A DNA stretch of 64,000 nucleotides from Dactylellina haptotyla. Lineage: Eukaryota; Ascomycota; Orbiliomycetes; Orbiliales; Orbiliaceae. The translations under genes were made by a program, and so were the position numbers. Below, in pieces: positions 11,775-23,573 of this stretch. The DNA lies in contig CM062379.1 in the NCBI GenBank assembly GCA_031310005.1, forward strand, positions 2,108,001 to 2,172,000, in the 5' to 3' direction. Under the pieces are notes generated by a model that worked only from the letters and a program-made list of their open reading frames with translations, made no database searches and was not told where the DNA came from. Each line of letters begins with the position of its first letter. Within the stretch, counting starts at the first letter, position 1.

Positions 11775-14700
11775 ATGGCGGGTAAACGAAAGATATCGAA
11801 CCCGGTCCTGGAGTCGACCACGAACCCGATGCTCCATCAACATTACCATCACAAACACACCTCAAGCATCACATCGAATTCCTCGTCAACTTCTGGCGAC
11901 AGAAGCTTCCTCGAGCTCGATTCCCCAGATTTCTTCTATCCTGAGCAGGGTTCCTCAGGGGTAGGGCCAGCAAACAGCTCCGGCTCAGTCACACCAACAA
12001 CCGCAGCGGCAAGGCATAACAGCTTCCAGTTCAACATGTCTTCATTGTTTGGGAGAGGGCGACCGCCGAGCGGGCAAATTTCCGGCGACAAGATGGATCT
12101 CAGAATTGCGGCACCGAGACCTAGGTATGTGCATGAATTAATGTTTCCAATATGTTTTTCCTCTTATTGTTTGATTTAAATTCAAATGCTCTGTCAACTT
12201 CATTTCTATGGCACATTTTATGCGTGGCGGTTCATTCGCGATATCTGCCCGCCCAGCGCAGAAACCTGTGCGAGCGTCGTCTAGAGCCTCGAAAGAAAAG
12301 AAAAAAAGCTCCGCGCGCCCATGCATGAAATGCATACTCGGATTCTATGCGTCCAATGCCTTTATCGCTCAGCTTTCCAACCGCATAGAAAGGGAGGAAA
12401 AAGGAAAGAGTCAAGACAGAATCCCGGGTAAATGTCGCAGGGCACCGCAGTCCGGATGAATATCGAAAACAAAGGGAACGTGCTTCGAGGCCAGGTACTT
12501 GCTTCTACCCACCTGCATACTCCGAATACACACCTCAGACGGCCCGGGATCATGGAGAAAGCGGGGAAGAGACAGTTATTATATTTGGGAACTGGCTCGT
12601 TCTTTCCATCTCTATCTATTTGGAACCTCTACAAAATGTGACAAACAAGGGGACTGGATGGTTAGAAGTCGGAATGGCGTGGCCATAGCACACCCTCTGG
12701 GTAATAATAGAAAGAGTGAGAAGAAAGAAGAACACGGCCCCCAAAGCTCGCTCTATTATATTTATCACTTTATTGGAAAGCATCACCTCTCGTGTTACCT
12801 GTCCCTCGATCACACCGGATCTCGAATCTGCTTCCCCGTCAGCTTGTTGCGTTGGACGAAAAAGCGGGCTATCCACTGGTAGCTGGGTGTCGGATCCCGG
12901 TCTCGACATCGGATCCATCCAACATCTGAAACGAGTCTGGGCGGGACCCCAACCCAACGGCACAGTGTTATCGAGGCTGTTATGCTTATTATTCCCCACC
13001 ATTTCAAGATTCGATTCTTGACATCTTGGGTGGGAGAAAAGGTCGCACCAGTGTTCGCAATAAGAACGACATACACTTTGGCTGGAGTCTTCGACTTGGC
13101 TAAGAGCGACGGGTTCCCATGTGGCTTACCTTGCATGATGCGCACCCCCGCACGTATCACTCTCCCGCTGGATTTGAAGTTCGATCAACAGAACGGGCAT
13201 TAAAAACTTGATGCACCTTGTCCACACCGCTGCTGGTTTTGCTTTGCTTTGCTTGCTCTCGCTTGTGGTGCCTTGACGTCGTTCCCTCTCACTTTCTTGC
13301 ACATCGGATTCCTCATTTGGGGGCTCGCTCCTATCTGGCTGCTGGGGGATCCTTTGCATAATATCACCAACTGTGCGCGCATCCGCTCAGCTGCACTTCA
13401 CTTTTGGTGATTGCTGTACTGGAAATTTTGATTCCTTCTCAAGAATATGGCGTAGCGGGACACGAACTCGGACATTCTTTCCCCGTTTGCTTCCCGTGTT
13501 ACTCATCAGCTTGAATTCGGCCCGCAGGGTGTGCTCTGGAAATACGATTATATGTCATTCGCAAGTTCGATCTCGAGCTAAATGATATCCGCCGCTGTCC
13601 GCTCTTGATCCTTATTTCTGTGGTTTTTATATCCGTTTTCGTCAAACCTAGCCCTGACAGCAGTGTCCCTCCCCTTCATCTTGATCCTTCAGCCCTGGTG
13701 TTTGAGATGCATGCTCGGACATAAAAGATAATATACCCTATCTGCCATATCATATATACCCAGCATCCTGCTATTTTGTCTTTATTTATTTTTATATCCC
13801 CATTCCCACGATCCGGCCACGACCCCGTCTGATTGGGCACCGTCACCTCGACCCTCCGTTCTAACCAAGTGCGCGATGAGCAGAATCGAGAGGCAGGAGT
13901 CGAACAACATCTCGCCCGGCTCCTCGTTCCCGCCGCTGGCAACACCGCCTGCCAGCAGCCAAGGCCAATCAAACAACACCCCCAACACCACCTCCTCTGC
14001 CCACAACGCCCTGCTCGGCCGGTCTGGTTCTTTCAACTCCAAGCCCGGGTCCTCGCACTCCGCGTCGAATGCCAACTACTTCCCCTTCCAACCCGCCTTC
14101 CACAGCAGAGACGACAGCCAGGGCTCCTCCTTCGCTTATGGATTGAACATGACGCCCCTCGGAGATCATCGCCGAGACTTGAAGGTCCTTCAGGGCACTG
14201 GCGGTGGCCCCAATGGATACAGCAGCAGCAATCCGACCCTCACTCAGACCCCTCCATCCGCCTCTCCCACCGGCCAGACTTGGAAAGGTCTCCATCATTC
14301 GTCGAGTTTCGGCAGCAATCCTCACGACACCACGTTTGGCGTCGCTTCGGTCCTCGACGACATGACGAAACTATCGAGCTCGCCGGAGTACAAGCATGGC
14401 GATATCTTCAGCCCGCTCCATCTGGACGACTCCCCTCAGGCGAGTCGCAACGGGCCCGGAAGTATGGATTTCAACTATTCCGCCAATTCTATTGATGGGT
14501 ACTTCGCACAAGGGGATGATCGCCGACCATCCGTGGCGTCGGTGAATACGACCGCATCCTCCACTGGATCCAAAACCTCGTTGGGCAAACGGCTCAACGG
14601 CAAGCTGCATGGGATCTTTGGCGACAACGAGGGTCACCACCATATTCTTCACCACCATCATACACATCACGCGAACACGGCGCCGGTTACCCCTCCGCCG

Positions 14701-17700
14701 ATCAGTCAATCTGATACAAACCTACCTGGCCAGAAGCTCTTCCATTCCACGACTGCGCCCCTCAGTAACGCATCTCGGCCCAGGACGCCACAGATGCCCT
14801 CTTCAGATGTTGTTCCGTTTTTGTTTCAAGATGCCAATGTGAGTGGTGGCATGAATGTTTGTATTCCTGAATTATTCTTTTGAAGTTTTTTTTCTTGGGA
14901 TTTTTAAAAGTCTTGGGGTTTGATTTTGGAATTATTTACTAAATGAATTGCGGTTTTTGCCTAGGATATCCAGCAATTCGGCGAGGCCCCGATTCAGAAC
15001 CAACTAGTCAACGACAGACATCGATATCAGAAAGACGAACAGAGCTATGACCCAAAATCGTCCGCGCATACGTTTTTCCACCGAAAAGCCGATAAAACGA
15101 AGACCCCAGCGAAGCCTTCCAGTAGAGACTATGACGGTGGCGCGAGTGATAGGGAGCTTCCACAGCACCGCAGGGACATGTTTTCGGCATCATATGGTGG
15201 ATCCATGGTTAACCTGCCCAGAGCAAGCTCTCCTTCGCCATCAGTACATAGTATGAACTCTGGGATGGGTTCCATATCTAACCCCGTAGGACTCACCGCA
15301 TCCGGAACCACAGGTGCAGAAAAATCGACCAAAAGGTCATTCCTGAAAGGCTTATTGAAGGGAAGAGAAACGAAACCCAAGGAAGACGATATCGACTCGA
15401 ACTCGCTATCAATAAATCCGTCGAGGAAAGATCGCCATCCCAGCATAAAGGGTCCAGAGCCTACACCCAGTGCTTCTGGTCGAATGCGTCCAGATGTCCC
15501 AAAACGTGGTACCACAGCACCACTTACTAGTGAGTTTAACATCAATCCAGCACTCTTCGCAATTCCGGATTATTATCATAGCCATGGAGGTGGAAACAGT
15601 CGAAAAGCTCTTGGGAGTACAAACCCATCGAGCAGTAAGACGAAGAGACGTGGCGATTCCTTTGAGAAAATCCTCGGCAAAGAAGCTGGAAAATATAATA
15701 ACGTCGTACCACCAGACACAACTGGAATGTCGTTAGATATTTTCGATTTGACAAATATGGAGGGCATCGTTGCGCAATCGCCTCCTTCGAACCATCCATC
15801 GCACGAGCCTCGGTCGAACAAGAAGCAAGAATCACACGGATCATGGAATGCTCCTGACAGTTGGGCTGTTGGAGGCCGGGAACGAAAGCTGGCAGAAACC
15901 CAGACACAGGAAGAAGCAGAAGACATCCCCGAGGAGATGCTCCGAAAACAATCCTTATCACAGGTACTACTTCCTCTGGTAGACCTTTACTATCCTACTA
16001 ACACTAATATGCGAATTTAGTTTTGTATTCGAGTCTTCCGTGTCGATGGTTCCTTCACAACCCTTTCCTCCAATCTCAATGCCACTGTCACCGATCTGTT
16101 GCACCAGCTAGGCAAAAAGTCGTTTCTACAAGACGATCTCTCGAATTATGTAATAATATTGCGAAAGGGAGAACTTGCTCGAATACTAGGTTCTGGCGAG
16201 CGACCTTTGATAATGCAAAAAAAGCTTCTCGAGCAAGTCGGGTACACCGAAGAAGATAGAATCGACGAGATTGGTCGCGAGGATAACAGTTACCTCTGCC
16301 GCTTCACGTTTCTCCCCTCACGTGTCAGTGGCCACTCATTGGTAAGATCTACCCTTCCAAATTTGTCTCGCACGCTAGCACGGACCATTTGGTTTACGAC
16401 ACAATTCCCAATCCCAAGAAACCTCTACTGATCACGAACGATGCATTGTAGGACCCTGATACTGGCTTCAACAACTTTAAATACAACCATGTTGATCTTA
16501 GCGGACGCAACCTTCTTACGATACCTATTGCATTCTATCTCAAAGCAGCGGAGATATCCTCGTTGAACCTTTCGCGGAACCTGTCGCTCCAAGTTCCTCA
16601 GGATTTTATTCAGGCTTGTATAAATCTGAAGGAGATTAAATTCCGAAATAACGAAGCATGGGACCTCCCTTCGAGTTTCGCTCACATCCAACGTTTGACA
16701 TACATGGATATCTCCAACAATCGACTTAAACACCTCTCAAATGCAAAACTCCACAAACATGAAAATCTAGTAGCTCTGAAGATGGCTAACAACCGTATTC
16801 ATGAGCTTCCGGAAGAGTTCTCCAAGTTCCACAACTTGAGGGGATTGAATGTGGCATCGAATTATCTAACTGTTATCCCGCCGCTAATATCAAAGCTAGT
16901 GAGCCTGCTAGAGCTTGATATGTCCTTCAACAAGATCAAGGCAATCCCGGAAGATATGGGCTCGCTTAAGGTTCTCGAAAGGCTGATCCTTTCTCACAAT
17001 CAGATTGCAGGGGATCTCCCTGCCGGCCTAGCAGGTCTCAAGGCTCTGAAAGAATTGGATATCAGGCACAATGTTCTCAACTCAGTGGATATCCTAGGAG
17101 AGCTTGACCGTTTGGAAGTTCTATACGCTGGCCACAATGAGATCGTGTCGTTCTCCTGTGGTTTTGAGAGATTGAGAACTTTGCATCTGAACAGTAGCAA
17201 GGTCACAGCCTTCGTTATCAAATCCATCACGCCAACGTTGACTTATCTTAACCTCTCTGACAACAGGTTGACAGTTCTAGCGGATAATTTCTGTGACATG
17301 TTACCGAATCTCGAGAAACTAGTTCTCGACAAGAACAAGATCAACAATCTACCATCACAGATTGGTAAATTGAAGAAGCTTCTTCAATTAAGCTGTGCAA
17401 GTAACCATCTGACAACCCTTCCCCCCGAAATCGGACAACTTGTTGATCTTCGCGTCCTCGACCTTCATGATAATGACATTGCCAAATTACCGTCTGAGAT
17501 TTGGTCAATGGTCAGCCTTACCAGTCTCAACCTTTCCTCCAATGTCCTTACTGTATTCCCCAAGCTTCCAGCATCGTCTGTTGCCACTTCACAAGCACAG
17601 CAGACAAACGATAACACTCTTAGCCCGGATCATTCTGAGTATAACCCCCTCAAATCCATCCCTGAAGCATCTTATTTAGCATCTAACGGACTCCTCAGTG

Positions 17701-20700
17701 CTGGCAGTCCAATGGCAACCAGTCGAAAGAGCTCATTCGCCTCAGCTACAAGTAATCTTAGGAAGGCATCAGTAGCGTCGAAAGCGTCGGATGTTAGCAC
17801 TGTCGTTGGTACCGGAACATTCACCCCTGGATCCCGGAAAGATTCAACAGCGTCTAGTAGGGTGGCCAATACCTTCGCTTCAAGTCTTCGGTTCCTTTTT
17901 CTTGCGGATAATCGATTAGGTGATGAAGTATTCGATGAAATTTCGTTGCTAGCCGAACTTAGAGCTCTGAACCTGTCGTATAACCGGATTTACGATATTC
18001 CATCTAGGGCTCTGGCTAAGTTGGTTTGGCTGAATGAACTCTACCTATCTGGGAATGAATTGACAACTCTGCCAACTGACGACCTGGAGCATATATCGAG
18101 CCTCAAAGTCCTACATCTCAATTCAAATAAATTCCAAACACTTCCTGCTGAGCTCGGTAAGATAAGACGGCTTCATGTACTGGATGTTGGATCGAACGCT
18201 CTCAAATACAACATTTCAAATTGGCCATACGACTGGAACTGGTAGGTCAAACTCATAGCATCGCCGGCGTTCAACAGACAGCTAACGGGCATTTTAGGAA
18301 CTGGAACCTGGAGCTACGGTATCTAAATCTTTCTGGAAATAGACGGCTGGACATCAAGGCAAATTTCTCAGCCAGTGGTCCTCGTGATCAGAGCTTTACG
18401 GACTTTAACGCCCTCAAATCTTTGAGAGTACTGGGTCTCATGGATGTAACAACAACAAACCCCTCGTTTCCGGATCAATCGGAGGATTGTCGTGTCCGTA
18501 CATCGGGAACCCAGATCGAGAAAATGATGTATGGTATGGCAGACTCTCTTGGAAGGAGCGAACATCTATCGATGGTGGACATGGTAGTCCCTCGTTTCCG
18601 AGGTGCCGAAGATGAAATTGTCTTCGGTTTCTACGACGGCCAAGTGCTTCCGCATAGCGGTAGCAAAGTAGCCAAGTTTCTGCAAGAGCAAACGATCTTC
18701 TACCTCCAAGAAGAGTTGAGGAGACTCCGGCCTGAAGAGAGCCCAGCTGCTGCGCTGCGAAGAGCCTTCATTGCGATGGACCGTGAATTGATGTTGACGG
18801 GGCTAGCGACACATGAAGATAAGACTCACTCACCACGCGAAAGACATCGCGGAACGAGCGCAGGGCAAACTACTTTGACAAAAGATGACATCCAACTCGG
18901 AGCAACTGGAGTTCTCGTGTACATCCAGGGACACGATATGTATGTTGCCAATGTTGGTGACGCCATGGGTGTGCTAGTTCAGGCCAGCGGCGGACATGAA
19001 GTCCTCACCAAGAAACATGACCCTCTCCTCCCTGCCGAACTCGAACGAATTCGAGATGCGGGAGGATATGTCTCCCGAGGAGGAAGAGTTAACGACCATC
19101 TGGAGATTTCACGAGCCTTCGGATACCTGCAGCTCGTTCCAAGTGTTCAGGCGTGTCCATCAGTGCAGCATTGGAAAATATCGGAATCAGATGAGTTTTT
19201 GATTCTTGCAAGCAAAGAGCTATGGGACCACATCAGCTATCAAACAGCTGTTTACATCGCTAGTCAAGAGAAGAACGATTTAATGCTTGCTGCCCAAAAA
19301 CTTCGAGATTTCGCGATTGGATATGGAGCTACCAATAAAATCATGGTCATGATTGTGGGAATTGGTGATCTAGTCAAACAGAGGCGGAATATTGGTAGAC
19401 GCATGTCTATTGTTCCAGGTATGGATGAAGATTCAGGACAGCGACGTGGAGCAAGGAGAAAATTGGAAAATGAAGATGATTCCAGATGGCGGAAATTTGG
19501 CCGTGAAATTCCTCCTCCAGAAGTCGACGTTTGCTTGGTATTCACTGATATCAAGGGCTCAACATTACTCTGGGAAACTTATCCAAATGCTATGCGTTCC
19601 GCCATCAAATCTCACAACGACATCATGAGAGAACAGCTGCGACTTTGCGGAGGATATGAGGTGAAAACTGAAGGTGATGCCTTTATGGTCGCTTTCCCGA
19701 CAGTCACCTCCGCTCTGTTGTGGACTTTCAATGTTCAACTTGCTCTGCTCTCCTGCGAAGCATGGCCGCTAGATATTCTTCGGTCCCAGCAATGCGCTGA
19801 AGTTTGGGCAAGTGATGAGGAAGGAGCAAAGAGTTTGATGTACAGAGGTTTGTCTGTGCGTATGGGTATTCATTTTGGCCAGCCTGTGTGCGAGCGTGAC
19901 CCTATCACCAAACGTATGGATTATTTTGGTCCTATGGTCAACAGAGCCGCTCGTATCTCAGGTGTTGCCGATGGTGGGCAGATCACTGTCAGCATGGACT
20001 ATTTGACAGAGCTCAAAAAGATGGATGCTCTCTATCCTCCAGAAGACACCGCCACAGCGAGCAAGCCAAGCGACTCTTTCGGAGATGTTACCTTCGAGGA
20101 AGCTATCCGCAGTGATCTTAGGACTCTCAGGAATTCGAGCGGTTGGGTAACCAAGCCTATGGGAGAAAAGAAGCTGAAAGGTCTTGAAAATCCTGAAATC
20201 ATCTCATTGATCTTTCCACCTTCTCTCGCTGCCAGAGAGTCCGATAAGTTGATAGAGAAGAATCCACCTTCTGAGACGGGATTGACACCGGAGATGGTAT
20301 TGCCGCTTTACGACTGTACTTTGAAACTAGAGAAACTATGCTCTTCGTTGAATACCGTTGGCATGAAGTCTCAATTTATGATGGATGGAGCTTATAGTAA
20401 GGATATGCTTCAGAAGAAGATACAAGAGGGAGGATCGGATCCGAGAATATTGGAATTTGTTGAGTCTCTTGTTACTCGGATTGAGGTATGTAGTTCATCT
20501 GTTACTCCAAGTTGTTTAACTTTCCAACTAACGTCGGCGCGCTATAGTCTTCTATTACGACGATGTATCTTCGATCTCTCATGAAAAATGTCCCAAATGT
20601 GGACAGCACTGCCACCGGTTCCGAAGCGGAAACAGGTTTGAACTTTGGGTCCTCCATTACATCCATTCTGGCGTCGCTCAAAGTTTTGTTGGAAACCGAT

Positions 20701-20841
20701 ACTCGTCTCCATGTGGCCAATGGCTCCTCGACAAGAAGCAACAGCAATGCGTCTACTATCGATAGTACTATGACGGACGAGTTCCCTAGCGAAGACTATG
20801 ATGATTGTGAGATTATTGACACGCCTTTTACGACTGTTTGA
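11775..20841 (+). CDS. CYR1: Adenylate cyclase (RA-LRR-PP2C-class III cyclase)
   Basis: Makes cAMP from ATP at the inner face of the plasma membrane, upstream of PKA. Seven exons (11775-12124, 13884-14838, 14965-15963, 16021-16341, 16452-18241, 18298-20485, 20548-20841) join in frame to 2298 aa, the size usual for moulds. Order: a Ser-rich disordered N-terminus with an HHILHHHHTHH run; a Ras-associating domain (about 769-875, FCIRVFRVDGSFTTLSSNLN); many leucine-rich repeats (about 890-1480); a PP2C-like domain (GFYDGQ with Asp near 1585, NVGDAMG); and the class III catalytic domain with metal-binding Asp1889 (VFTDIKGST) and Asp1932 (KTEGDAF). Exon 1 is joined to exon 2 across a 1759-nt intron because the splice phase fits. 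A shorter product starting at ATG 13876 is the alternative. Confidence 0.93.
12125..13883 (+). other. Unusually long first intron of adenylate cyclase, with possible internal promoter
   Basis: The donor AG/GTATGT at 12124-12126, the branch site TTCTAAC near 13860-13865 and the acceptor CAG at 13881-13883 join codons in phase (exon 1 leaves AG, exon 2 supplies A, giving Arg). At 1759 nt it is about 20 times longer than the other introns here. Reading frames inside it are random-looking. An in-frame ATG at 13876, in the last 8 nt of the intron, would start a shorter protein if transcription begins inside the intron. Confidence 0.6.
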
Positions 20842-22185
20842 TTCCCATTCTTTTGAGCAAGGAAGGCTTCGTACTGCAGAGTCGGGTACAGAGTTGGGTA
20901 CTTTTGGGTTTAGTCTTTCGTTCCTACGCTGATACGATAAAGGTTTCCTTTTATATCATAAAGAAGACTGCTTTTGTCTGGCGTTCTCGCCTATTTCTTT
21001 CACTCGCTTTGGGGGCTTGGTTTCGTTTAGCAGGCGATTTTCCCTTTGGTTTTCTCTCTCTCTTTCTTGTACAGAATACTCTTTTGAAGCGTGCTGAGAG
21101 TCGAAAAAGTATGATGAAGAAACTCTATACTTATGTTGTTTTGTAACCCCTTGTTGAATTTTTGATTACTTTGCTTTACCGCTGGGAGTCTGATGTCTTC
21201 GGAGTCTTATACAATATACCATTGAGCTTCCTTCATAATATCTCTTGCAGAAATTCCATTAGTTTTGATCCATCCTATGTTCATATCTTTAAGCTGCGAC
21301 AACGGGATTGCAACTGAGAGGCATAAAAATGTGTACAATAATATTCCTATTACGCAATTTGTTTCCGAATAGATCTGCCGAGACCAATGGAACGAGGTCC
21401 AGCCGTCTTATCTATCGATGCATGGCATTCCAGAAGCTAGAAACATAACTTACAAACTTACGAAGCGTCCTAAGCTTAGATAGTAAATTGCTCAAAAGTA
21501 GCTCCGCTAATTAGATCTAGAATGTATCCGTGGCTATGCTACTGGACCCTTCGGACCCAGAAGTTTGCCTTCCGGGCTCCGGATATTAGAAATGTGCCAT
21601 TATTAATACAGACGCATGTTTGTGCCCATTGTCCGGATAGACCCTCGCTAAGGCGCAGATATCGGATGCAAGGAACGGATGGCTTGATTCGCCACCTTGC
21701 GTGATGTCTTCCACACCATATGCTTTGAAATTGCCTTGTTATTATTCAGCATTGTAAATGGACTACCTAACTATGGCCCAAAACTTAGGGTGTTTCCACG
21801 GTATGTTTTCTAAAGCTCCAATTTCCAAATTTATCAAGTTATCTCTAGGTAACTTGTCTGTTGTGTTCTGATTTGGGTTCGAGACTGGGTCTTCCAGCCG
21901 CTCAACCTGTTGGAATGCACCACCATCGAAGCAACACAAATCATGCTCATTGCTCCAGACAGCTTTAGCTCACAGCTCCAGACAATAAGCCACCTCAAGG
22001 ACGAAATTGGAAGTGGTCTGAACCATAAGTAATAATAATAGCTAAAAGAACTATACTATTTACAGTATTGAGAGAGATAGATAACACAAAAGCCAAAACA
22101 CATGGAACACTGTTACATGTTGTACCCTCAACGCTGTCCAGCACCAAAAATCAGAGAGAAACGCCTAAACGTCCAAGCAACCCAA
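20842..22185. other. Convergent intergenic region
   Basis: About 1.3 kb between the ends of adenylate cyclase and the leftward unknown gene. It is AT-rich, with no accepted reading frame and no RNA gene recognised. The parts next to each gene should be 3' UTR. Confidence 0.4.
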
Positions 22186-22839
22186 TCATCTTCGGAACGG
22201 AGCTCTTTGCATAACTGGACTCCTTCTTCTTATTATATCTTCCTGGCCCTCGTCCCTCTTTTGAATTCGCTGCGGGCCATCTCTTCTCTTATTCCGCATC
22301 AGCTCCTCTCTTCTTCGCATTAATGGTTTGGAAAGGTCTCTCCTGCGGACAGGGACCGCCTGAGTTGGCATATTAACAGCATTGGTCTTTTGCTCCTCAG
22401 CGAGATGTTGGGCGATTTGGTTTCCAATTTCGTCTGGTGATTTCCCCGCTGATGAAGTTGCCTGCACAAATACTGGCCAGGATGCAACCCCGGTTTGGTC
22501 CGATTTCATGAGAAAGAGAATATACGACCCTTGTCCAAGTTTCACAACTTGCTCAACATATTCGCCATCCGGACGAGGATATTTTACTGTAACTTGGCCG
22601 TTCGCCTCGTATATATCGACGGACTTGAACACGCCGACCCATATCCTGATCGCACTCATAGTGAAGGAGTCATCTCCACCAAGTGGAATAGTATCGTTGG
22701 AGACATCTTGAGTTGGGATCGGGTCACCCTCCACGTATCCAGCAAGTGTGTAGCTATGGCCTGTTTTGCCGTTATCGACAGTTTCGTACTTGATTTGATG
22801 CACGCATTGATTATAAATTCTGGAAATTGTCGAAGGCAT
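22186..22839 (-). CDS. Hypothetical protein with a basic C-terminal tail
   Basis: A single exon of 217 aa if translation starts at MPSTISRIYNQC (22839). The frame has an earlier ATG at 22956, but that lies only about 20 nt after the TATA box at 22984-22976, and the extra 39 residues are Lys/Asn/Gln-rich without fold character, so the later start is preferred. The first 140 residues look like a compact beta-rich domain (YETVDNGKTGHSYTLAGYVE, MSAIRIWVGVFKSVDIYEAN, GSYILFLMKSD). The last 60 are very basic with Arg/Lys clusters (RRRD, MRRREE, KRR, IRRRS). There is no signal peptide or membrane segment. I do not recognise the family. The tail could bind nucleic acid or be a nuclear signal. Confidence 0.65.
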   Translation of the reverse strand: MPSTISRIYNQCVHQIKYETVDNGKTGHSYTLAGYVEGDPIPTQDVSNDTIPLGGDDSFTMSAIRIWVGVFKSVDIYEANGQVTVKYPRPDGEYVEQVVKLGQGSYILFLMKSDQTGVASWPVFVQATSSAGKSPDEIGNQIAQHLAEEQKTNAVNMPTQAVPVRRRDLSKPLMRRREELMRNKRRDGPQRIQKRDEGQEDIIRRRSPVMQRAPFRR

Positions 22840-23573
22840 TTTCTCGACCTTTTTTTTAAGTAGATTCTGCGGTGTATACTTAGTCGATAGCTGATTGAAG
22901 TGGTGGCTCTTACTATTCTTGGTTCGGAATTGCACGGGCACTTGAAGAAATGACAAACTGATGACTACGGGCCGATTATATATACATCAAACCCCTAGTA
23001 TCTCGTCCAGACATTTCAGCTGCACAATAGATCTCAAGACAGACCCGCACTCCAGTGCTATAGCCGGGTTATTAACAACAGAAGTAAACAGATATATGTC
23101 TACAGGCATAAAACGGTTCTACGTTCTGATTAAAGGTCGATAATGCCCCCAAGATATTGCCCATCACAACCAATTTAGGAGGCCTTAGGCTCTCATGGCC
23201 GTGTATATTTGAACGTCAATGCAGATCACATGGGCCTTTCGCCTGCGCTTGATGTTTTTGCCGAACCAAAGCATCGAGACACCTACCGTCGGTTCCATCC
23301 GAATGTTCGCTTAGGTGCGTTGCGCATGGGCCTCTATTGATCTCAGTTACGACCATTTACGGTAGGTCAGAGGGACCTTGGGCTCAAAAACAACTGGGCA
23401 ACACCAGCGTCTGGCAACGAGACTAGGCTCAAAATTAATTTACCGCACAACACAAAAATTGAGCTTCACCATAGACTTTGATAATTTCCAGTCTCGTAAC
23501 GGTTCGGACCAGAAGCGAACAGTCGATTATTATGACAGACATTATGGCGGACTACAGCCAAGAAACCCGGTTT
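22840..23573. promoter_or_regulatory. Promoter of the hypothetical gene and 3' flank of the RGG protein gene
   Basis: These 734 nt lie between two leftward genes. The left part holds the leader and the TATA box (22984-22976, minus) of the hypothetical gene; the right part is the 3' flank of the next gene. No further reading frame is accepted. Confidence 0.4.
22976..22984 (-). promoter_or_regulatory. TATA box candidate for the hypothetical gene
   Basis: TATATATAA on the minus strand, about 137 nt before the start at 22839 and only about 20 nt before the alternative ATG at 22956. It supports the later start. Confidence 0.45.

Noticed and set aside
12208-13203. Several 60-130 codon frames inside the long adenylate cyclase intron
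   Set aside because: They lie on both strands, overlap, and have random composition; the phase-matched splice sites argue for an intron.
22840-22956. Upstream ATG (22956) as start of the hypothetical protein
   Set aside because: It lies about 20 nt after the TATA box, and the added residues are low-complexity.
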